Both the position numbers and the translations under genes were made by a program. A stretch of DNA of 64,000 nt, from positions 1 through 64,000 of the forward strand of contig NZ_CAJXWY010000005.1 in NCBI RefSeq assembly GCF_913062725.1, written 5' to 3'. Shown one piece after another: positions 28,785-37,354 of this stretch. The stretch comes from an uncultured Thiohalocapsa sp. GTDB lineage: Bacteria > Pseudomonadota > Gammaproteobacteria > Chromatiales > Chromatiaceae. The first letter of the stretch is position 1, and each line of letters begins with the position of its first letter. The notes under the pieces are model-generated. The model had not been told where the DNA came from. It ran no database searches and was given only the letters and a program-made list of their open reading frames with translations.

Positions 28785-29848
28785 ACCCCCACTTGAGCGC
28801 CGAGCCCTACAGCATCGACCTTGAGCTGGCGCCCGCCGACAACGCGCGCCTCTCCAGCATGTGCGGGCCCTTCGACCAGCACCTGCGACTCATCGAGCGT
28901 CGGCTCGGCATCGAGATCAGCAACCGTGGCGTGAGCTTCCGCATCGTCGGTGAGCCGGCCGCCGCCGCCGCCGGCGAGCAGGTGCTGCGCGAGCTCTACG
29001 CGGCCACCGAAACCGAGACCGTCTCCCCGGAGTCGGTGCACCTGCAGCTCCAGCAGGCGAACGCCGAGGCCGCGGCGGAGGCCGCCGCCGAGCGCCTGCC
29101 GGATGTCATCATCAAGACCAAGCGCGGCCTGGTGAAGGCGCGCGGCGCCACCCAGCAGGCCTATCTGCACGCCATCGTCACCCATGACATCAGCTTTGGC
29201 ATCGGCCCCGCCGGCACCGGCAAGACCTATCTCGCCGTCGCCTGCGCCGTCGAGGCGCTGGAGAGCGAGCGCGTGCGCCGGCTGCTGCTGGTGCGCCCGG
29301 CGGTGGAGGCCGGCGAGCGGCTCGGCTTCCTGCCCGGCGACCTGGCACAGAAGATCGACCCCTACCTGCGCCCCCTCTACGATGCCCTGTTCGAAATGCT
29401 GGGCTTCGAAAAGGTCAACAAGCTCATCGAGCGCAATGTCATCGAAGTCGCGCCGCTGGCCTACATGCGCGGGCGTACGCTGAACGACGCCTTCATCATC
29501 CTGGACGAGGCCCAGAACACCACGCCCGAGCAGATGAAGATGTTCCTGACCCGCATCGGCTTCGGCTCCACCGCCGTGATCACCGGCGATGTGACCCAAA
29601 TCGACCTGCCCCGTGGACAGCCGTCCGGGCTCAAACAGGCCATGGCGGTGCTCAAGGATGTGCCGGGCATCGGCTTCACCCTCTTCCACGCCCGCGATGT
29701 GGTGCGTCATGCGCTGGTGCAGCGCATCGTCAACGCTTACGATGCACATGATCGCCGCCAGGATCATCGACCCGAGGGCGACAGGCGCTCGCGGCACGGT
29801 CATGGAGCCGCCGGCGGCCAGCCCGAAGACACCAGCGACCACTCGTGA
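28781..29848 (+). CDS. ybeZ: PhoH-like ATPase (YbeZ)
   Basis: A 355-residue PhoH-family P-loop ATPase that works with YbeY in ribosome and RNA quality control. The N-terminal region resembles a KH-like RNA-binding domain; Walker A is [12 protein letters not shown] near residue 145 and Walker B is [11 protein letters not shown] near 235. The start is a TTG at 28781, overlapping the miaB stop (TTGA), the only in-frame start that gives the family N-terminus. The charged tail ([20 protein letters not shown]) is variable. The gene order miaB-ybeZ-ybeY-corC is conserved in gammaproteobacteria. Confidence 0.94.
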   Translation: MNPHLSAEPYSIDLELAPADNARLSSMCGPFDQHLRLIERRLGIEISNRGVSFRIVGEPAAAAAGEQVLRELYAATETETVSPESVHLQLQQANAEAAAEAAAERLPDVIIKTKRGLVKARGATQQAYLHAIVTHDISFGIGPAGTGKTYLAVACAVEALESERVRRLLLVRPAVEAGERLGFLPGDLAQKIDPYLRPLYDALFEMLGFEKVNKLIERNVIEVAPLAYMRGRTLNDAFIILDEAQNTTPEQMKMFLTRIGFGSTAVITGDVTQIDLPRGQPSGLKQAMAVLKDVPGIGFTLFHARDVVRHALVQRIVNAYDAHDRRQDHRPEGDRRSRHGHGAAGGQPEDTSDHS

Positions 29849-30453
29849 GCAACAGCACCCCGCCCGCCGCCGCCCGGGACGGTGAGCCGCCGCCATCCCC
29901 GGCCGCCGCACCCGAGCTGCGGCTGAGTGTGCAGCGCGCCTGCCATGCGCCGGACCTGCCGGACGACGCGCAGCTCGCCGCCTGGGTGCGTGCCGCCCTG
30001 CTCGCCGGCGCATCCCGGCCGCGTCCCGCCAGCGCGCTGGCATTGCGCATCGTCGACGCCGACGAAGGCGCGCGGCTCAACGAAACCTATCGCGGCAAGC
30101 CCGGCCCCACCAATGTGCTGTCGTTCCCCTTCGAGCCACCGACCGGCCTGCCCCCGGAGGCACTGGCGGCGCTGGAGGAGGAACTGGGCACGGACCTGGA
30201 GGCAGAGCTGGGTGACCTGGTGATCTGCGCACCGGTGCTGCGCCGGGAAGCGGCCGACCAGGGCAAGACCCTCGCCGCCCACACCGCACATCTGCTCATC
30301 CACGGCACCCTGCACCTGCTCGGATACGATCACATCGAGCCGGCGCAGGCGGCCCGCATGGAGGCGCTGGAAAGCGCCATTCTGCGCGAGCTCGGATTTC
30401 CCACACCCTACGAGGTCCCCGAGGACCCTGATGACCAGCGATCGAGCGCGTAA
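29845..30453 (+). CDS. ybeY: Endoribonuclease YbeY
   Basis: YbeY is a zinc-dependent endoribonuclease for 16S rRNA maturation and 70S ribosome quality control. The motif H-X3-H-X5-H is at residues 153, 157 and 163 ([11 protein letters not shown]). The middle segment [13 protein letters not shown] near residue 85 is typical. It starts at a GTG (29845) overlapping the ybeZ stop. The first 20 or so residues (Ala/Pro-rich) are an extension relative to E. coli. It overlaps corC by 23 bases. Confidence 0.95.
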   Translation: MSNSTPPAAARDGEPPPSPAAAPELRLSVQRACHAPDLPDDAQLAAWVRAALLAGASRPRPASALALRIVDADEGARLNETYRGKPGPTNVLSFPFEPPTGLPPEALAALEEELGTDLEAELGDLVICAPVLRREAADQGKTLAAHTAHLLIHGTLHLLGYDHIEPAQAARMEALESAILRELGFPTPYEVPEDPDDQRSSA

Positions 30454-31324
30454 CGACGCGCAACCCACGTCCCCATCCATCCCCCAAGTCATCCCCCAAG
30501 CCATCCCTTGGCGCAAGCGGATCTGCCGCCTGCTGGGCCAGGAGCCCAAGGACCGGGCCGGACTCATCAACATCCTCCAGGACGCCGAGCGCAGTGGCCT
30601 GCTGGACCGCGACGGCCTGGGCATGATCGAAGGTGTCATGCAGGTCGCGGACCTGCGCGTCGGTGACATCATGATCCCGCGGGCCGAAATGGTCAGCGTC
30701 CGCCGCGATGATCCGCTGGAGCGCATCCTGGAGATCGCCGTCGACTCCGCCCATTCCCGCTTCCCGGTCACCGGCGAGGACAAGGGCGAGGTCGTGGGCA
30801 TCCTGCTCGCCAAGGATCTCCTCGCCTACTGCACCGAAAGCCGCCGCCAGGGCGCGTTCAACATCCGCGATCACCTGCGCGGGGCCGTCTTCGTGCCCGA
30901 GAGCAAGCGGCTCAATGTGCTGCTGAAGGAGTTTCGCTCCAGCCGCAATCACATGGCCATCGTCGTCGACGAGTACGGCAGTGCCGCCGGACTCGTCACC
31001 ATCGAGGACGTACTGGAGCAAATCGTCGGCGACATCGAGGACGAGCATGATCACGACGAGGGTGCCTTCATTTTCAAGCGCGGCAAGGGCGAGTACACCG
31101 TCAAGGCCCGCACCAGCATCGAAGACTTCAACGACTACTTCCAAAGCAGCCTCGACGCCGAGGCGTTCGATACCATCGGCGGGCTGGTGATCAACGCCTT
31201 CGGCCGCCTGCCCACCCGCGGCGAGCGCACGGAGATCGCAGGCTTCCGCTTCACCGTCATGCGTGCCGACAGCCGGCGGGTGCATCTGCTGACGGTGCGC
31301 CCGCCGGCCATCGCAGCCGAATGA
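30431..31324 (+). CDS. corC: CBS-domain Mg/Co efflux accessory protein CorC
   Basis: CorC (YbeX) is a cytoplasmic protein linked to magnesium and cobalt resistance and, by its operon, to ribosome metabolism. The 297-residue product has two CBS domains (about residues 75-205), starting [15 protein letters not shown] and including [29 protein letters not shown] split across residues 176-204. A C-terminal CorC/HlyC domain (about 215-295) follows. There are no membrane segments, unlike CorB/CNNM proteins. The ATG at 30431 lies 23 bases inside ybeY. Confidence 0.94.
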   Translation: MTSDRARNDAQPTSPSIPQVIPQAIPWRKRICRLLGQEPKDRAGLINILQDAERSGLLDRDGLGMIEGVMQVADLRVGDIMIPRAEMVSVRRDDPLERILEIAVDSAHSRFPVTGEDKGEVVGILLAKDLLAYCTESRRQGAFNIRDHLRGAVFVPESKRLNVLLKEFRSSRNHMAIVVDEYGSAAGLVTIEDVLEQIVGDIEDEHDHDEGAFIFKRGKGEYTVKARTSIEDFNDYFQSSLDAEAFDTIGGLVINAFGRLPTRGERTEIAGFRFTVMRADSRRVHLLTVRPPAIAAE

Positions 31325-31438
31325 TGCATCTTGAGCGACATTCCCGACCTCGTTAGACTCCAAACGTCGCTCGACTTGCGCGCACAGGGTCACTGAGATT
31401 TCCTATCCCTCATCGGGCAAACGAAAAGAGGACGTCCT

Positions 31439-32881
31439 TTGCAACACGTGATGGAAGCATTCGCGAACCGGATCCGCGACTACTACGAGGACTTTCTCGA
31501 CCCGCTGGCAGAACAGTTCCTGTTCCGACGTCCGCCCACGGTGGGTGAGTTGCGTCGGCCGCCGCAGGTCTTGCTCTTGGGCAATCACTCATCGGGCAAG
31601 TCCACCTTTGTGAACCATCTCCTGGGCGAAGACGTTCAGAAGACTGGCGTGGCCCCCACGGATGACGGGTTCACCATCATCACTTATGGCGCGAGCGCCA
31701 CCGAGCGAGACGGACCTGCGGTTGTGAGTAATCCGGACCTGCCCTACGAGGGGCTGCGGCACTTCGGTGACCAGCTGGTCTCGCATGTGCGGCTGAAGCT
31801 GCGCCCCGCTGAACTGTTGCAAACGGTGACGCTGATCGACAGCCCGGGCATGATCGATGAAGCCAAAGCCGAGAACGGGCGTGGTTTCGACTTTCCGGGT
31901 GTGGTGCGCTGGTTCGCCGAACGATCCGACCTCGTGATGGTCTTCTTCGATCCTGACAAGCCTGGCACGACGGGCGAAACACTCCAGGTCTTCCGCGAGT
32001 CCCTGGCAGGCATCGATCACAAGATGTTGATCATCCTGAACAAAGTAGATCAGTTCCAGAGCTTGCACGACTTTGCGCGGGCCTATGGGGCCCTCTGCTG
32101 GAACCTCGGCAAGGTGATCCCGCGCAAAGACCTGCCGATGATCTACAACACCTTCGTCCCGCTGGCCGATAAACCGCAGTCGCGCCTGCCGATGGAGGAC
32201 TTCGAGAAGGCGCGCAGCGATCTGATCGCTGAGCTACGCCGCGCACCGACCCGGCGTATGGACAACCAGATCACACAGATCCAGGCCTATGCCGAGCGGC
32301 TGCGGATGCACGCGATGGTGATCGACAAGGCGGCCGACCGGTTCAAATCCATCCGCGCACGCTGGCGGGGTCTCTGGTTGCTGCTCTTCGGCGCACTGGG
32401 CGCCGCCGCCTTTGGCATGGGCATGGTCGTGGCGCTGCCAGCGATCGCATTGGCGGCAGTCCTGGTGTTCGCTTTCATCCAGTACATTCTGCTCCCGCGG
32501 ACCAAACGACGTCTGATTGCCCGCTTCGACCAGATCTTCGAAGGGCTGCACGACCGAGAGCTGCTGTTGCGTGACCGGGCCGAGGACTTGCGCATGATGT
32601 GGGAAGAGGTCAGCCCACGCGCCCGCGAGATTGCCGAAAAGAGCGGTCTCCAGTCATTCGCGAAGATGAGCTGGCAAGACCGCGAGCACCTGGAGGAACT
32701 GACAGGCGAGCTGATCCCGCAGCTTCGGAGCAAGCTCTACGACGCCATGCGTGATGGCCGGGCGGCGGCACCCGCCTCAGGCCAGGATCGCCCGGCGCCG
32801 CTCCCCGCTTCGAAACCGCGTCGCCCGCAACTGGTTGAAGGCGGCAGGTCCGAGGCGCCCAAGCGTAAAACGTTCTTCTAA
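31439..32881 (+). CDS. EHD/dynamin-like GTPase with a membrane hairpin
   Basis: A 480-residue GTPase resembling bacterial relatives of the EHD/dynamin superfamily, which bind and reshape membranes. The P-loop is GNHSSGKST (residues 48-56), G3 is DSPGM (134-138) and G4 is NKVD (201-204); a switch-like T-D-D-G-F lies at 74-78. After the GTPase part come a helical region and a hydrophobic hairpin at about 310-352 that would insert in the membrane. A basic, proline-rich tail ends in KTFF. The TTG at 31439 follows a good ribosome site (AGAGGA at 31427-31432, six bases away); an ATG at 31451 is the alternative. It stands alone, so its partner and function are unknown; EHD-type calls for bacteria are by resemblance. 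Confidence 0.85.
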   Translation: MQHVMEAFANRIRDYYEDFLDPLAEQFLFRRPPTVGELRRPPQVLLLGNHSSGKSTFVNHLLGEDVQKTGVAPTDDGFTIITYGASATERDGPAVVSNPDLPYEGLRHFGDQLVSHVRLKLRPAELLQTVTLIDSPGMIDEAKAENGRGFDFPGVVRWFAERSDLVMVFFDPDKPGTTGETLQVFRESLAGIDHKMLIILNKVDQFQSLHDFARAYGALCWNLGKVIPRKDLPMIYNTFVPLADKPQSRLPMEDFEKARSDLIAELRRAPTRRMDNQITQIQAYAERLRMHAMVIDKAADRFKSIRARWRGLWLLLFGALGAAAFGMGMVVALPAIALAAVLVFAFIQYILLPRTKRRLIARFDQIFEGLHDRELLLRDRAEDLRMMWEEVSPRAREIAEKSGLQSFAKMSWQDREHLEELTGELIPQLRSKLYDAMRDGRAAAPASGQDRPAPLPASKPRRPQLVEGGRSEAPKRKTFF

Positions 32882-32905
32882 GGTGAGCCGCCTGAAGTCA
32901 GCTCC

Positions 32906-32939
32906 GGGTTCCCGTGCAGGTGCCTGAGCGCGGGTACCC
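32906..32939. terminator. Possible bidirectional terminator
   Basis: GGGTTCCCG (32906-32914) pairs with CGGGTACCC (32931-32939) except for one central T-T mismatch, in the 92-base spacer between two convergent genes (GTPase and HupE-like). No T run follows, so termination is only suggested. Confidence 0.35.
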
Positions 32940-32973
32940 CAACGCGGCCGCAGCGTCCATGCCGGCCTTGGCC

Positions 32974-33645
32974 TCAAGCGAAGCCCTGTAAGACCCAGCC
33001 CGCCGCCAACACGCCGACGGCGGCTATCCAGCTGCCGACGACCCGCAGGGCGATGCGCAGCGCGGGGCGCTCGAGTGAGACCGTCACCGCCGCGGCCAAC
33101 AGGCCAAGTATTAGCACCGCCGTCCAGAGGCCGGCGAAGGCGACGGCACCGGCTCCGGTGTCGGCCGCAACGAGCCCGCCGCCGAGCCCGCAGACGATGC
33201 CCGCAGCCGCGGCGATGGCTGCCACGACCAGCGCAGGGGCACGTAAGCCGGCTGCCACGGCGACACCCGCCAGGGTCAGCAGGCCGATCTTGAGCGCGTC
33301 CAGGGCGGGGGCGGCCTCGGGGGCCGCAGCACCGATCCACATCGCGCCGAGCCAGGCGACAGCCCACGCGATGGGTAAGGCAATGACCGCCCAGCGGGCC
33401 GGCGCCCTGCCGCTGTGCCCCGCCAGCACGACCACCGCGAGCAGCGCGAGCAGATCCAGCGGTGACAGCAGCAGGTGCAGCGCACCGTCGTAGAACGGAC
33501 CAAGTCCCGAGCTGACGAGGTGAGCCTGCGCGGCGCCCGGCAACAGAAACAAGACGAGCGCTACTGCACGTGATGTGCACCAAAATGCCCGCAGGCACGG
33601 TGCGCCGGTGACGGATAACGCCCTCCCCGATGGCCCGGGGCTCAA
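32974..33645 (-). CDS. HupE/UreJ-family membrane protein, second copy
   Basis: A small membrane protein of about 223 residues. After a signal-like stretch ending LFLLPGAAQA, the mature part begins HLVSSGLGPFYDGALHLLLSPLDLL, with the His-Asp-His spacing typical of HupE/UreJ-type metal permeases. Six or so membrane segments follow. HupE/UreJ proteins are linked to nickel or cobalt uptake. No ATG is available; the TTG at 33645 overlaps the stop of the upstream HupE gene (TTGA), which supports coupling. The longer open frame in this register runs through the upstream gene out of phase and is not coding. Confidence 0.75.
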   Translation of the reverse strand: MSPGPSGRALSVTGAPCLRAFWCTSRAVALVLFLLPGAAQAHLVSSGLGPFYDGALHLLLSPLDLLALLAVVVLAGHSGRAPARWAVIALPIAWAVAWLGAMWIGAAAPEAAPALDALKIGLLTLAGVAVAAGLRAPALVVAAIAAAAGIVCGLGGGLVAADTGAGAVAFAGLWTAVLILGLLAAAVTVSLERPALRIALRVVGSWIAAVGVLAAGWVLQGFA

Positions 33646-34223
33646 GCCAGTGCCCCCCAGAGAAAGTAGAGCCCGCCGGCCAGCACCATGGACCCGGCGG
33701 CGCGCAGCAGCACGCGGCCGGTCTCCCGGTGGTGGATCAGCCCGAGCGCGATGCCGGCGGCGTGCAGCAGGCCGGTGGCGATCACGAAACCGATGCTGTA
33801 TCGCAAAGCGCTGTCGCCATCGGCCATCTCGGTGCCGTGGGCGTGGCCGTGGAACACGGCGAAGCAGGCGACGATCGGGATGGCCACGGCCAGCGGCAGC
33901 CGGACCTGACCCAGGATCAGCGCGCCCAGCACCGTCGCCGACAGTGCGATGCCAACCTCGATCGCCGGCAGTTGCCAGCCCGCAAGCCCCGCGAAGCCGC
34001 CGAAGGCCATCAGCAGCGGGAACACCACCGGCAGCAGCCAAATGGCCGGTCGGCCCAGCTGTGCGCCCCAGATACCTACCGCCACCATGGCGAGCACATG
34101 ATCCAGGCCCGACACTGGATGATTCAGGCCGCTCAGGAAGCCGCCGCTGGCGCCGGCCTCGAGGTGGGCCAACGCGGGCAGCGGCGCGAGCAGCATCGCG
34201 GCGCTCAGGAGCGCCGGCGCCAC
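33642..34223 (-). CDS. HupE/UreJ-family nickel/cobalt permease
   Basis: A 193-residue membrane protein starting with a signal peptide (APALLSAAMLLAPLPALA), then HLEAGASGGFLSGLNHPVSGLDHVLAM, the HX5DH-type metal motif of HupE/UreJ, followed by five or six membrane helices and a histidine-rich loop (FHGHAHGTEMADGD). These proteins are thought to bring nickel or cobalt into the cell for hydrogenase, urease or cobalamin. The GTG at 34223 gives a clean signal peptide; ATGs further upstream (for example 34367) add residues that look unlike the family. It is coupled to the second HupE-like gene. No NikR site or cobalamin riboswitch was found upstream. Confidence 0.8.
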   Translation of the reverse strand: MAPALLSAAMLLAPLPALAHLEAGASGGFLSGLNHPVSGLDHVLAMVAVGIWGAQLGRPAIWLLPVVFPLLMAFGGFAGLAGWQLPAIEVGIALSATVLGALILGQVRLPLAVAIPIVACFAVFHGHAHGTEMADGDSALRYSIGFVIATGLLHAAGIALGLIHHRETGRVLLRAAGSMVLAGGLYFLWGALA

Positions 34224-34639
34224 CCTGCCCGAGCATTCCTTCGCACCGATGTGATCAGCCGCGGTTGGCTCGCAGCCGGAACCGGGGTAGGACGCTTCGG
34301 CGAACAACCTTGCCGGGGTAAGCAAGACGACCACGTCAGCCATGGTCAGCATTCCTCTCGGCTTGGTCATGAGTATCCTCCGCTCGTTGGAGTAGGGGTA
34401 CGATGAGCCCGTTTCGGACCCCTTGCTTGACTTGCGGGCCGATCTCGTGTGTATGCCCGCCATCGCATGGCTTTTGTTGATCGCACGACGCTCCCGCAAC
34501 AGGCGTTGACATCAACGCTAACCTGACTGCACTCGCCGGCACGAGATGACGGGTGCAATATCCGACATGCGGCCAGAAGCGAGCGCATGAGCGGCGGCGA
34601 GAAAACCGTATCGCAGACCAAACTGAGAGTTTTCGAGAT

Positions 34640-34668
34640 GCGAAGCGAAAACGCGGTTTCCGCTTCGC
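34640..34668. other. Hairpin 1 upstream of the outer-membrane gene
   Basis: GCGAAGCG (34640-34647) pairs with CGCTTCGC (34661-34668). After one A-C mismatch, AAAC pairs with GTTT, leaving the 3-base loop GCG. It lies about 170-200 bases before the 34838 start. Confidence 0.7.
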
Positions 34669-34694
34669 TCCATGGCGGGCACTGCGCCCCGCAT

Positions 34695-34721
34695 GGGCGC
34701 CCCGAATTGTTCGGGGTGCCC
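34695..34721. other. Hairpin 2 upstream of the outer-membrane gene
   Basis: GGGCGCCCCGAA (34695-34706) pairs with TTCGGGGTGCCC (34710-34721) with a single G-T wobble and a TTG loop, a 12-position stem. No T run follows, so it is more likely a leader or protein-binding structure than a terminator on the plus strand. Confidence 0.7.
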
Positions 34722-34837
34722 TTGAGCGAGCCGGCCATCAGGCCATCATGAGCACAAGGGCCTTCGATCCCATGAATCAGCAACCCGATCCCTCCGAGCA
34801 CGCGGCGAGACAGCGGCGGCGAACCGGCGCTGGCCCG

Positions 34838-35605
34838 ATGCAGACCATGCGCGCAGTCGTGGCACTCTGTGGCTGTATCGCGGCTACGCCGGCGGCGGCG
34901 GAGCGCGACGAAGGGGGCTCGACCGCCGATGATTGGAGCTTCTCTGTTGCGCCCTACTTCTGGGCCGCCGGCATCGAGGGGACGACCGGCACACTGCCCG
35001 GACTGCCGCCGGCGAAGGTGGACATGCGCTTTGCGGACATCTTCGACGACCTACAGCCTTCCGGCATGGTCTTCTTCACCGCCAGCAAGGGTCGCCTGGG
35101 GTTTGCAGCAGACCTCCAGTACGTCGAGACAGAGGCAAAGAGCCATGCGCTTGCGCCGCTGTTCGGCCAAGAGAGACTGCGCTCGACCAGTGTCGTCGCG
35201 TCCGCGCTGGTGAACTATCTGGTGCTCGACGACGGCCGCCTGAGCATGCGTCTGGGTGGCGGCGCACGCTTGTGGTCCGTGGCTACGGACGTGAAGCTGT
35301 CCGGCGGCCTACTCCCGGCACGCAGGCGCTCAAGCGATGAGACCTGGGTCGATCCCATCATCGGCGGCGGTGGCGTCTTCGCGCTGAGCCCCAAAGTCTC
35401 CGCGCGCGGCTGGGCCTACATCGGGGGATTCGGCGTCGCCTCGAACCTGACCGCAGATCTATTCGCCGGACTCGACTATCGCTTCACCGACTCGATATCC
35501 GCGACCATGGGCTACCGCTGGGTCAAGGTCGACTACGACAAGGACGACTTCTTATACGACGTACGCCAGCAAGGCATCGCCACTGGCGTCATATTTGCCT
35601 TTTGA
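34838..35605 (+). CDS. Outer-membrane beta-barrel protein
   Basis: A 255-residue predicted outer-membrane protein. The start at 34838 gives a signal peptide (MQTMRAVVALCGCIAATPAAA). The mature part begins DDWSFSVAPYFWAAGIEGTTG and has alternating beta-strand patterns with aromatic residues throughout (for example WAYIGGFGVASNLTADLFAGLDYRF). It ends with phenylalanine (VIFAF), the usual signal for outer-membrane insertion. No specific family is recognised; small beta-barrels of this type include porin-like and surface-antigen proteins. An ATG at 34772 is a less likely start. Confidence 0.75.
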   Translation: MQTMRAVVALCGCIAATPAAAERDEGGSTADDWSFSVAPYFWAAGIEGTTGTLPGLPPAKVDMRFADIFDDLQPSGMVFFTASKGRLGFAADLQYVETEAKSHALAPLFGQERLRSTSVVASALVNYLVLDDGRLSMRLGGGARLWSVATDVKLSGGLLPARRRSSDETWVDPIIGGGGVFALSPKVSARGWAYIGGFGVASNLTADLFAGLDYRFTDSISATMGYRWVKVDYDKDDFLYDVRQQGIATGVIFAF

Positions 35606-35655
35606 GAGGTCTCTGCAGGCGGGCATCCGGGGCAACCCAGCGACGCACAAGGGCT

Positions 35656-36150
35656 CTAATCCCTGAAACGAAGCACACGTACCGCAATGGCGATCAGCAG
35701 CACGCCCACCGGCAGGATCACGATGTCCCACTGGTAGCCGCCGCGGCTGTGCAGCGCCTCTTCGAGGAACTTGACCATCAGGATGACGACGACGAGCTCC
35801 GCGAGCAGACTCTTCAGCTGGGTGATGGTCTCGATACCGAATAAGCTGCGCTGGCCTTCCGGCACGGGATGAATGAACAGGTTGTAGATCCCACCGCCGA
35901 AGATCATCAGCCCAATGGCGATCAGGAAGGCGTCGATGGCCTGCACGAGATAGGTGATCGCTGCGCTGGCCCCGGCGAGTGCTGCGGGCCCGCTGAGCAG
36001 ATGCTCGGCGAAATAGATCTTGTAGGCCCGCACGACCTTGACCGCGCCGATGATGAACATCAGCAGCGCACCGAAGCCGGACGCGAGCACGGCGATGATG
36101 CTGATGAATCGGAAGCGGGCCACGAACCGTTCAATCTTCGAGAAATTCAC
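35656..36150 (-). CDS. YqhA-family (UPF0114) membrane protein
   Basis: A 164-residue membrane protein with about four helices. It starts MNFSKIERFVARFRFISIIAV and has GLMIFGGGIYNLFIHPVPEG near residue 80, which matches the YqhA/UPF0114 family; the function of that family is not known. It lies 67 bases downstream of prkB on the same strand and may be co-transcribed with it. It is convergent with the outer-membrane gene. Confidence 0.85.
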   Translation of the reverse strand: MNFSKIERFVARFRFISIIAVLASGFGALLMFIIGAVKVVRAYKIYFAEHLLSGPAALAGASAAITYLVQAIDAFLIAIGLMIFGGGIYNLFIHPVPEGQRSLFGIETITQLKSLLAELVVVILMVKFLEEALHSRGGYQWDIVILPVGVLLIAIAVRVLRFRD

Positions 36151-36217
36151 CCCGCTTCCCCGAATCGAGCCACCCGTCGTTTGGCCAGGGGCGACGGCCC
36201 CTGGCCGCGCACACTGG

Positions 36218-37108
36218 TCAGACCTGGCGGGCGTCCATCATGCGCTCGATGATGGGCTGCAGGATGATCTCCATGGCGAAGCCCATCTTGCTGCCCGGGA
36301 CCACCATGGTGTTGCGCCGCGACATGAAGGAGTCCGGGATCATCGCGAGCAGGTAGGGGAAGTCCACCTCCAGCTTTTCAGGCTCCTTGAAGCGAATGAT
36401 GACGAAGCTCTCGTCCGGCGTGGGGATGTCCCGGGCGATGAAGGGGTTGGAGGTATCCACCGTCGGCACACGCTGGAAGTTGATATCCGTCAGCGAGAAC
36501 TGGGGCGTGATGTGACGGATGTAGTCCGGCATCCGGCGCATGATGGTGTCGACGATGGCCTCGGCGGAGTAGCCGCGCTCGGCGTTGTCACGATGGATTT
36601 TCTGGATCCACTCCAGGTTGACGATGGGCACCACGCCGACACCAAGATCCACATGCTTGGCGACGTCCACGTCTTCGGTCACCACGAGCCCGTGCAGGCC
36701 TTCGTAGAAGAGCAGATCGGTGCCCGCGGGGACGTCCTCCCAAGGCGTGAACTGGCCGGGCTCGAGCCGGGTGTCGAGCCGGGCGTTGTGCTCGTCGGCC
36801 TCGGCTTTGCTGTGGATGTAGTAGCGCTTCTTACCACCGCCGGATTCGCCGTAGTTGGCGAACAGTTCCTCGAGCAGGTCGAAGCGGTTTGCCTCCGGAC
36901 CAAAGTGGCTCAGGTTGCGGTGCTCCTCGGCGGCTCGGGTCATCTCCGCCTTCATCGCCTTGCGGTCGTAGCGATGGAAGCTGTCACCCTCGATGACGGC
37001 GGCGTTGATGCCGTCGCGGTAGAAGATATGCTCGAAGGCGCGCTTGACCGTGGTCGTGCCGGCACCGGAAGAGCCGGTCACGGCGACGACTGGATGCTTC
37101 TTTGACAT
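36218..37108 (-). CDS. prkB: Phosphoribulokinase
   Basis: Phosphoribulokinase makes ribulose-1,5-bisphosphate from ribulose-5-phosphate and ATP, the committing step of the Calvin cycle, so this is direct evidence for autotrophic CO2 fixation. The 296-residue product has the P-loop GSSGAGTTTVKRAF near residues 12-25, EGDSFHRYDR (catalytic aspartate) near 40, and the C-terminal VPGSKMGFAMEIILQPIIERM. The ATG at 37108 has a good ribosome site (GGGAG) just upstream. The gene follows rnfE after 246 bases and seems to have its own promoter. No RubisCO gene is in the window. Confidence 0.96.
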   Translation of the reverse strand: MSKKHPVVAVTGSSGAGTTTVKRAFEHIFYRDGINAAVIEGDSFHRYDRKAMKAEMTRAAEEHRNLSHFGPEANRFDLLEELFANYGESGGGKKRYYIHSKAEADEHNARLDTRLEPGQFTPWEDVPAGTDLLFYEGLHGLVVTEDVDVAKHVDLGVGVVPIVNLEWIQKIHRDNAERGYSAEAIVDTIMRRMPDYIRHITPQFSLTDINFQRVPTVDTSNPFIARDIPTPDESFVIIRFKEPEKLEVDFPYLLAMIPDSFMSRRNTMVVPGSKMGFAMEIILQPIIERMMDARQV

Positions 37109-37179
37109 GATGAACTCCCCGTCTTATGGACTGCTGCGATGACCACACCCGGCGGTCGGCCTGCGGGCGGGCGCCGGGG

Positions 37180-37201
37180 CAACGGTCGACCGCGACCGTT
37201 G
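37180..37201. other. Perfect hairpin upstream of prkB
   Basis: CAACGGTCG (37180-37188) and CGACCGTTG (37193-37201), a 9-base dyad with a 4-base centre, lie about 75 bases before the prkB start. It could be an operator (for example of CbbR type), a leader hairpin, or a terminator for the preceding rnf operon; no T run follows. Confidence 0.6.
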
Positions 37202-37272
37202 CAGGTCGTGGCGACGCCGCTCTCCGCCACCCGCCGGCGGCTGTCGGAACGCCGGTAAAAAGCAGAATCGCT

Positions 37273-37281
37273 AATATAGCA
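37273..37281 (-). promoter_or_regulatory. Extended -10 promoter for prkB
   Basis: On the minus strand the sequence TGCTATATT is an extended -10 element (TGn plus TATATT). It sits in a locally A/T-rich patch in an otherwise GC-rich region, with no clear -35. Transcription would start near 37266, leaving a leader of about 158 bases. Confidence 0.5.
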
Positions 37282-37354
37282 CGCCAGTTAAGTCCACAGG
37301 ACGAACGCTGGAAAACGGCGCCCGCCGGCGCCGTCTCCATGACACCATCGGCGC

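Larger units (their letters stand above)
34224..34837. other. Long divergent intergenic region with two hairpins
   Basis: About 614 bases lie between the HupE gene and the outer-membrane gene. The right half holds two strong hairpins (34640-34668 and 34695-34721, listed separately). An open frame runs from 34553 into the outer-membrane gene but has no family character before residue 96, and another runs leftward into hupE. I see no RNA gene or known riboswitch. Confidence 0.55.

Noticed and set aside
34224-34500. NikR site or cobalamin riboswitch before the HupE genes
   Set aside because: No GTATGA-N16-TCATAC pair and no B12 box were found.
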